From contig JAUHYJ010000095.1 in assembly GCA_030425785.1 (NCBI GenBank), positions 1 through 9,698 on the forward strand: a stretch of DNA of 9,698 nucleotides. Reading direction: 5' to 3'. The stretch is from Acidimicrobiia bacterium. Lineage in GTDB: Bacteria; Actinomycetota; Acidimicrobiia; Acidimicrobiales; Ilumatobacteraceae. Both the position numbers and the translations under genes were made by a program. Below, piece by piece: positions 5,756 through 9,698 of this stretch (position 1 is its first letter; every line of letters begins with the position of its first letter). The notes under the pieces were generated by a model. The model was not told the DNA's origin and did no database searches. It was given only the letters and a program-made list of their open reading frames with translations.

Positions 5756-6792
5756 CCGACGCCACGACCGCGAACGGATCGACCCCCGACGGATCGATCC
5801 CCGACGGCCGGACCCCGCCTGACCCGGTCGTCGGCAACCAGACCCGCGGCCCGTCGCTGTTCCGGCGCTACGGCGAGCAACTGGCCCTGCCGGTCGCGTG
5901 GCTCCTGATCGTCGTCTTCTTCTCGATCCAGGAGCCCGATCTGTTCCCGACGTCGCGCAACCTGGGCAGCCTGCTCGGTACCCAGACCGCGCTGTTCATC
6001 GTCGCCCTGGCTGCACTGCTCCCGGCCATGGCGGGCGACCTCGACCTGTCGCTCGGCTGGGCCGGCGCCTTCGGTGCGATGGTGATGGCGGTCCTGAACA
6101 CCCAGCACGACTGGGGCATCGTGCCCGCGGCGCTCGTGGCGTTGCTGATCGGCGCAGCCTGCGGGTTCTTCAACGGGTTCGTCGTCGTGAAGCTGAAGAC
6201 CGAGCCGTTCATCATGACCCTCGGCACGGGTGCGGTGTTCCAGGGCTTCGTGCTGTGGGTGTCCGACTCGAACACGGTCACGAACGTGGCCCGGTCGCTG
6301 TCGACCTGGACGCTGCAGACCAAGGTGTGGGTCATCCCGATCCAGTTCTTCTATGCGCTGGCGATCATGCTCGTCATCTGGTGGGTCGCCGAGCACACCC
6401 CGCTCGGTGTGCGCTGGCTCTTCGTCGGCAAGTCACGCGACGTCGCCCGGCTGTCGGGCATCAACACCGACCGCATCCGCTGGGGCGCCTTCACCGCTGC
6501 GGGCGCGCTGGCGGCATTCGGTGCCGTGGTGTTCGTCGGCAACTCCGGGTCGATGTCGCCGGTCTCGTTCTCGCCGTTCCTGCTGCCCGCCTACGCGGCG
6601 GTCTTCCTCGGCGCCACGACGATCCACCCGGGTCGCTTCAACCCGATCGGCACGGGCATCGCCGTGCTCTTCCTCGCGACCGGCGTGCAGGGTCTCCGGA
6701 TCATGGGTGCCGACGACTTCACCCAGTTCCTGTTCTATGGCGGCACGCTGGTCGTCGCCGTGGCCGGATCGCGGTACCTGCGCGGCAAGTGA
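5752..6792 (+). CDS. CUT2-type ABC transporter permease (RbsC-like, BPD_transp_2 family)
   Basis: A 346-residue inner-membrane subunit. About 40 hydrophilic residues rich in Gly, Pro, Asp and Thr come first, with a short internal repeat (GSTPD, GSIPD). A hydrophobic core of several membrane helices follows, the first at about 44-59 and the second at about 77-94. Family landmarks are AGDLDLSLG (94-102, compare GGIDLSVG of RbsC), GFFNGFVVVKLKTEPFIMTLGT (138-159), VGKSRDVARLSGI and FLGATTIHPGRFNPIGT. It forms the translocation pore and probably works as a homodimer with the double-domain ATPase. The ATG overlaps the ATPase stop (ATGA, 5752-5755) and has AGGAG about 9 nt upstream, so translation is probably coupled. 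The long hydrophilic N-terminus is variable in this family and gives no clue to substrate. Confidence 0.93.
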   Translation: MTDATTANGSTPDGSIPDGRTPPDPVVGNQTRGPSLFRRYGEQLALPVAWLLIVVFFSIQEPDLFPTSRNLGSLLGTQTALFIVALAALLPAMAGDLDLSLGWAGAFGAMVMAVLNTQHDWGIVPAALVALLIGAACGFFNGFVVVKLKTEPFIMTLGTGAVFQGFVLWVSDSNTVTNVARSLSTWTLQTKVWVIPIQFFYALAIMLVIWWVAEHTPLGVRWLFVGKSRDVARLSGINTDRIRWGAFTAAGALAAFGAVVFVGNSGSMSPVSFSPFLLPAYAAVFLGATTIHPGRFNPIGTGIAVLFLATGVQGLRIMGADDFTQFLFYGGTLVVAVAGSRYLRGK

Positions 6793-6795
6793 TCG

Positions 6796-6808
6796 CCCGT
6801 CCGACGGG
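6796..6808. terminator. Small hairpin between convergent stops, possible weak bidirectional terminator
   Basis: CCCGT (6796-6800), CCG, ACGGG (6804-6808) make a 5-bp stem in the 22 bp between the permease stop and the convergent amidohydrolase stop. There is no T-run on either strand, so evidence for termination is thin. Its position is the main argument. Confidence 0.2.
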
Positions 6809-6814
6809 GTCGCG

Positions 6815-7996
6815 TCAGGCGAGCGCGCCGAGGTGGTGCATCGCCACGCCTGCGTAGACCGCGACGCCGGCGCTGAGCCCGTCCTCGTTCATGCGCATGC
6901 GGTTCGAGTGGAGCGGCGCAGCCTGGTGGGGTGCGACGTCGGCCGGGCAGATGCCGACCATCGCCATCGCTCCCGGACGCTGCGCGAGCACGTAGCTGAA
7001 GTCCTCGGCGGCCATCGCCGGCCGCGGCATGTCGATCCAGCGCTCCTCGCCGAGCACGCGTGCCGTCACCGCGGCCGCGTGGTCGACGTCGTCGTCGTGG
7101 TTGATCGTCGGTGGATAGCCCGGCACGAGGTCGAGGTGGCACGTGCACCGGTGCGACTCGGCGATGGTGCGCGTGACGTCGCGGAGCCGGGTGTGGACGT
7201 GGTCGCGGGTCGCGTCGTCGAACGTGCGGATCGTGCCCTCGAAGAACGCGGTCTCGGGGATCACGTTCGTCGTGGTGCCCGATTCGATGTGGGTGACGCT
7301 GACGACGGCCGGCGAGAACGTGTCGATCTCCCGCGCGACGATGTTCGACAGTGCCGGCACCATCGCGCACGCGGCCGGGATCGGGTCGATGGTGCCGTGC
7401 GGGGCGGAGCCGTGGCCACCGGCTCCGGTGACCGTGACGTGGAACTCGTCGGCGCTCGCGAGCAGCGCCCCATGGCGCGAACCGACGACGCCGGCCGGGG
7501 CGTTGCTGTTGCAGTGCAGCGCGAAGCACCGATCGACGCCGTCCAGGACGCCCTCGTCGATCATGAATTTCGCGCCGTGGTACCCCTCCTCGCCGGGCTG
7601 GAACATGAGCCGGACGTGGCCCCGCAGCTGGTCGCGGTGCTCGGACAGCAGCCGCGCCGCGCCGAGCAGCATCGCCGTGTGGCCGTCGTGGCCACAGGCG
7701 TGCATCGCTCCCCCGAACGCCGACGCGAACGGCTCACCTGAGTCCTCGGTGAGGGGGAGCGCGTCCATGTCGGCGCGCAGCAGGATCGTCGGTCCGTCAC
7801 CGGCGACCAGGTCGGCCACGACCGAGGTGGTCGACTCGCCCGTCGTGATGTCGAAGCCGAGCCCTGCCAACGCCTCGAGCACCTTGGCCTGCGTCTTCGG
7901 CAGGTCGAGCCCGATCTCGGGTTCGCGGTGGATCGCCCGGCGGAGTTCGACGACGTCGGGATGGACACCGAGCGCGGCGTCGAGCAGTTCGGACAT
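6815..7996 (-). CDS. M20-family metallo-amidohydrolase (HipO/N-acyl amino acid hydrolase-like)
   Basis: A 393-residue enzyme of the M20D amidohydrolase group, which cleaves N-acyl amino acids and related amides with two metal ions. Metal and catalytic landmarks are RADMDALPL (74-82), HACGHDGH (99-106, with Cys101 and His103 as likely ligands), PGEEG (134-138, with the catalytic and metal-binding Glu pair 136-137), ALHCN (His161) and the C-terminal PLHSNR (His363). The dimerisation domain contains GAGGHGSAPH. No signal peptide is seen, so it should be cytoplasmic. ATG 7996 is chosen because the open frame further upstream runs antisense to the neighbouring genes. There is no good ribosome site, but a TAnnnT hexamer lies 6 nt before the ATG, consistent with a leaderless message. 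It ends 22 bp from the permease stop in convergent orientation. It might hydrolyse an acylated substrate brought in by the transporter, but that is only proximity. Confidence 0.92.
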   Translation of the reverse strand: MSELLDAALGVHPDVVELRRAIHREPEIGLDLPKTQAKVLEALAGLGFDITTGESTTSVVADLVAGDGPTILLRADMDALPLTEDSGEPFASAFGGAMHACGHDGHTAMLLGAARLLSEHRDQLRGHVRLMFQPGEEGYHGAKFMIDEGVLDGVDRCFALHCNSNAPAGVVGSRHGALLASADEFHVTVTGAGGHGSAPHGTIDPIPAACAMVPALSNIVAREIDTFSPAVVSVTHIESGTTTNVIPETAFFEGTIRTFDDATRDHVHTRLRDVTRTIAESHRCTCHLDLVPGYPPTINHDDDVDHAAAVTARVLGEERWIDMPRPAMAAEDFSYVLAQRPGAMAMVGICPADVAPHQAAPLHSNRMRMNEDGLSAGVAVYAGVAMHHLGALA

Positions 7997-8002
7997 GCCG
8001 CC

Positions 8003-8008
8003 ACTGTA
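8003..8008 (-). promoter_or_regulatory. Candidate leaderless -10 box of the amidohydrolase gene
   Basis: On the minus strand TACAGT (8008-8003) is followed by exactly 6 nt and then the ATG at 7996. This fits the actinobacterial TAnnnT element, with transcription starting at or next to the A of the start codon. No clear -35 is seen. Two other genes in the window have the same spacing. Confidence 0.5.
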
Positions 8009-8044
8009 CGTCGCAGCCGTGGACCGGGCAGGAGGGAGCTGGGG

Positions 8045-8050
8045 TACGTT
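8045..8050 (+). promoter_or_regulatory. Candidate leaderless -10 box of the MOSC-domain gene
   Basis: TACGTT (8045-8050), 6 nt (GCCGAC), then ATG at 8057. TGGACC (8020-8025), 19 bp upstream, is a weak -35 candidate. It shares the 60-bp divergent gap with the amidohydrolase -10 box, so both promoters fit in a very short region. AGGAGGGAG (8030-8038) is about 18 nt from the ATG, too far for a normal ribosome site. Confidence 0.5.
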
Positions 8051-8056
8051 GCCGAC

Positions 8057-8779
8057 ATGTCGCACGCCGTGGGGCCGTACGAGTTCAGCCTGACCGACGC
8101 GCGCCGCACGGTCGCCGAGGCCGTCGAGATGCTCGACGACGTCGCGCCACAGCACCGCGCGGCCGTGGCCGACCGGCGTGATCGCGTGCGCGCCCTCGTC
8201 GGTGAGGTCGATGCGTCGAGGGCGCCGGAGGCGACGGTCGTCGACCTGCTCGACCGGGTCTGGCCCGAACTGCTCGGTGTCCACGACGACCTCGTCGTCG
8301 CCGGGGTCACGCCGGCACCACAGGCGGGACGCGTGGTGGCGCTGCACCTCGGCGCCGGGGGTGTGCCGAAGGCGTCCGTCGACGAGGTCACGGTCCGCCA
8401 TGGGGGCGTCGTCGGTGACCGCCAGGCGACCCGCCGCCATCACGGCGCGCCCCATCAGGCGCTGTGCCTGTGGGCGGACGAGGTGATCGCCGGGCTGGCG
8501 GCCGACGGGCATCCGATCGGTCCCGGCTCGGCCGGGGAGAACGTCACGGTCGCCGGTCTCGACTGGTCGGTCGTGACGCCGGGTGTCGTGCTCGCGGTCG
8601 GCGGTGTCCGGTGCCTGGTGGCGTCGTACGCCGTGCCGTGCCGCCAGAACGCCGGGTGGTTCTCCGATCGGCGGTTCGACCGGATCCACCATCGGAACGG
8701 CCCGGTGAGTCGTGTCTATGCCACGGTGGTCGGGCCGGGAACGATCGAGGTCGGCGACGACGTCGCGCTCGAACCCTGA
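8057..8779 (+). CDS. MOSC-domain protein with an N-terminal helical extension
   Basis: A 240-residue protein in two parts. Residues about 91-240 are a MOSC domain: GRVVALHLG at its start, GVVGDRQ (117-123), GSAGENVTVAGLDW (157-170) and the conserved Cys in AVPCRQ (Cys195). MOSC domains occur in molybdenum-cofactor sulfurases, in mARC-type molybdoenzymes and alone in small bacterial proteins such as YiiM, and are thought to handle sulfur or bind the cofactor. Residues 8-85 are predicted to be mostly helical, with many Ala, Val, Asp and Arg. The start (YEFSLTDARR) and end (LLGVHDDLVVAGV) loosely recall DUF2203 proteins, but I cannot confirm that. No cofactor-binding partner is seen nearby. ATG 8057 is supported by family extent and by the leaderless promoter. 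The carboxymuconolactone decarboxylase-like gene follows after 45 bp. The family is solid; the precise role is not. Confidence 0.85.
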   Translation: MSHAVGPYEFSLTDARRTVAEAVEMLDDVAPQHRAAVADRRDRVRALVGEVDASRAPEATVVDLLDRVWPELLGVHDDLVVAGVTPAPQAGRVVALHLGAGGVPKASVDEVTVRHGGVVGDRQATRRHHGAPHQALCLWADEVIAGLAADGHPIGPGSAGENVTVAGLDWSVVTPGVVLAVGGVRCLVASYAVPCRQNAGWFSDRRFDRIHHRNGPVSRVYATVVGPGTIEVGDDVALEP

Positions 8780-8824
8780 ACGCCGGCCTCGTCGGCGACG
8801 ACGCCGATCCGCTCGAATCGGGGG

Positions 8825-9454
8825 ATGGCACGACTCCGACAGGTTCCCCGCGACGAGGCCGACGAGCGCCACGTCCTGCCGATGTACGACTTCCTGTTCG
8901 GCGACCGCGACCCGGTCGCGGAACCGGGGACGTCGACCGGTACGCCCGGTGACTGGTGGACGGTGTTCGCTCTCGACCCGGAGATCTTCGCCCACTGCGT
9001 CGCCGGCTTCCGGATCTACCGCAGCCCGAAGCGGCGACTCGACCCGCTCCTGCGCGAGCTCGGCCAGACCCGCGCCGGCTGGCTGACCGGCAGCCAATTC
9101 GTGTACTCCCAGCACTGCAAGAGCTGCCGCGGGCTCGGGATGCCCGAGGACAAGATCGCCGCCATCCACGCCTGGGAGGTCGCCGACTGCTTCGAGGCGA
9201 ACGAGCGGGCGCTGCTCGCCTACACCGACTACCTCGTCGACCAGCACGGTCGGGTGCCCGACGCCGTGTTCGACGCCCTGCACGAGCACTTCTCCGACGA
9301 GGAGATCCTCGAGTTCACCTACATCACCGGGCTGTACTTCATGCACGCGGTGATGACGAAGGCGCTGCGGCTCGAGTTCGACGACCGCGACGACCCGATC
9401 GTCGAGGTCGCCGCCCCCGACGACTTCGACCCCGCCGGCTTCGCCCGCGACTGA
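8825..9454 (+). CDS. Carboxymuconolactone decarboxylase/AhpD-like family protein
   Basis: A 209-residue protein, probably all-helical. The core WLTGSQFVYSQHCKSCRGLGM (86-106) matches the pattern W-x-T-G-x-(E/Q)-(Y/F)-x-x-x-Q-H of a common actinobacterial subfamily of carboxymuconolactone decarboxylase-like proteins, with His97 at the conserved position. It also carries a Cys pair, CKSC (98-101), in the place of the AhpD redox motif, yet the AhpD His four residues after the second Cys is Gly105. Relatives often begin with a short segment like RLRQVPRDEADERHVLPMYDFLFG and are annotated only by family. The Cys pair could make it a peroxide-linked thiol enzyme, or it may be a non-redox member. 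ATG 8825 has GGGGG directly before it; TCGAAT sits 6 nt upstream where neighbours have TAnnnT, but lacks the A. It is between the MOSC gene (45 bp) and the VOC gene (13 bp), all on the same strand. Confidence 0.82.
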   Translation: MARLRQVPRDEADERHVLPMYDFLFGDRDPVAEPGTSTGTPGDWWTVFALDPEIFAHCVAGFRIYRSPKRRLDPLLRELGQTRAGWLTGSQFVYSQHCKSCRGLGMPEDKIAAIHAWEVADCFEANERALLAYTDYLVDQHGRVPDAVFDALHEHFSDEEILEFTYITGLYFMHAVMTKALRLEFDDRDDPIVEVAAPDDFDPAGFARD

Positions 9455-9455
9455 C

Positions 9456-9461
9456 TACCGT
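9456..9461 (+). promoter_or_regulatory. Candidate leaderless -10 box of the VOC-family gene
   Basis: TACCGT (9456-9461), 6 nt (CGCAGC), then ATG at 9468. The hexamer begins one base after the stop codon of the preceding gene, and no ribosome site precedes the ATG. The gene may thus be transcribed separately, even though it is only 13 bp downstream on the same strand. Confidence 0.45.
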
Positions 9462-9467
9462 CGCAGC

Positions 9468-9698
9468 ATGGCGACGAACGAGAAGTTCGAGCTGCGGGGC
9501 GTCAATCACATCGCGCTGGTGTGCGCCGACATGGCCCGGACGGTGCGGTTCTACCGCGACGTGCTCGGAATGCCGCTCGTGAAGACGATCGAGCTCCCCG
9601 GCGGCATGGGGCAGCACTTCTTCTTCGACATGGGCAACGACGACTGCCTGGCGTTCTTCTGGTTCGCCGACGCCGGACCGGCCCAGCCGGGGGTGTCG
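9468..9698 (+). CDS. VOC-superfamily (glyoxalase/dioxygenase-fold) protein, N-terminal 77 residues (3' end outside window)
   Basis: An ATG at 9468 opens a frame that runs to the last base, giving 77 residues. The start of a vicinal-oxygen-chelate domain is clear: GVNHIALVCADMARTVRFYR (11-30) followed by DVLGMPLV, with His14 at the usual first metal-ligand position, then GGMGQHFFFDMGNDDCLAFFW (45-65), the next strands of the betaalphabetabetabeta unit. The superfamily includes glyoxalase I, extradiol dioxygenases, methylmalonyl-CoA epimerase and resistance proteins, so the reaction cannot be stated from this fragment. It follows the carboxymuconolactone decarboxylase-like gene by 13 bp, a pairing that would suit aromatic ring breakdown, but this is inference. 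Confidence 0.85.
   Translation, partial: MATNEKFELRGVNHIALVCADMARTVRFYRDVLGMPLVKTIELPGGMGQHFFFDMGNDDCLAFFWFADAGPAQPGVS

Noticed and set aside
7997..9346. Upstream extension of the amidohydrolase frame to 843 codons
   Set aside because: The extension is antisense to the MOSC and decarboxylase-like genes. The M20 domain begins normally just after ATG 7996, which also has a promoter-like element.

Overview
The window is GC-rich (roughly two thirds G+C by eye) and densely coded, with very long antisense open frames of the kind high-GC DNA produces. Three genes appear to have no leader: a TAnnnT hexamer ends exactly 6 nt before the ATG. With the acidic lipoprotein stalk (Cys-Gly-Gly-Asp-Asp-Asp followed by Glu/Pro/Asp/Ala/Met repeats), this suggests a high-GC actinobacterium, possibly class Acidimicrobiia (Ilumatobacter-like). 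That placement is inference; there is no rRNA or other marker gene here.

Left half (1-2533, minus strand): a two-gene unit read right to left. First comes a complete MttB-superfamily methyltransferase without pyrrolysine (986-2533). After a 37-bp gap comes the N-terminal 316 residues of a dimethylglycine/sarcosine dehydrogenase-like FAD oxidoreductase (1-948), cut by the window edge. Both families remove methyl groups from amines and usually feed one-carbon units toward tetrahydrofolate.

Divergent region (2534-2817, 284 bp): a candidate promoter for the methyltransferase, a weaker candidate promoter for the transporter, and between them a 33-bp block of two tandem 10-bp repeats running into an inverted repeat. 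This block is a plausible shared operator. No regulator gene lies in the window.

Centre (2818-6792, plus strand): a complete CUT2-type (ribose/xylose-like) ABC importer made of a substrate-binding lipoprotein, a double-domain ATPase and one permease. The lipoprotein and ATPase genes are separated by 25 bp holding a GC-rich hairpin. The ATPase and permease genes overlap by 4 bp. The lipoprotein seems to lack the usual sugar-binding charged residues, and the ATPase is strongly asymmetric. My main hypothesis is that this sugar-type importer carries a methylated amine or a conjugate of one, which the two left-hand enzymes then demethylate.

Right part (6815-9698): a convergent M20-family metallo-amidohydrolase (6815-7996, minus) whose stop is 22 bp from the permease stop. 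Divergent from it, across 60 bp, is a plus-strand run: a MOSC-domain protein with an extra N-terminal helical region, a carboxymuconolactone decarboxylase-like protein, and the first 77 residues of a VOC/glyoxalase-fold protein cut by the window end. These look like housekeeping or catabolic genes, and their link to the transporter is unproven. I saw no RNA genes, insertion sequences, CRISPR arrays or phage genes, and no gene-free stretch longer than 284 bp.
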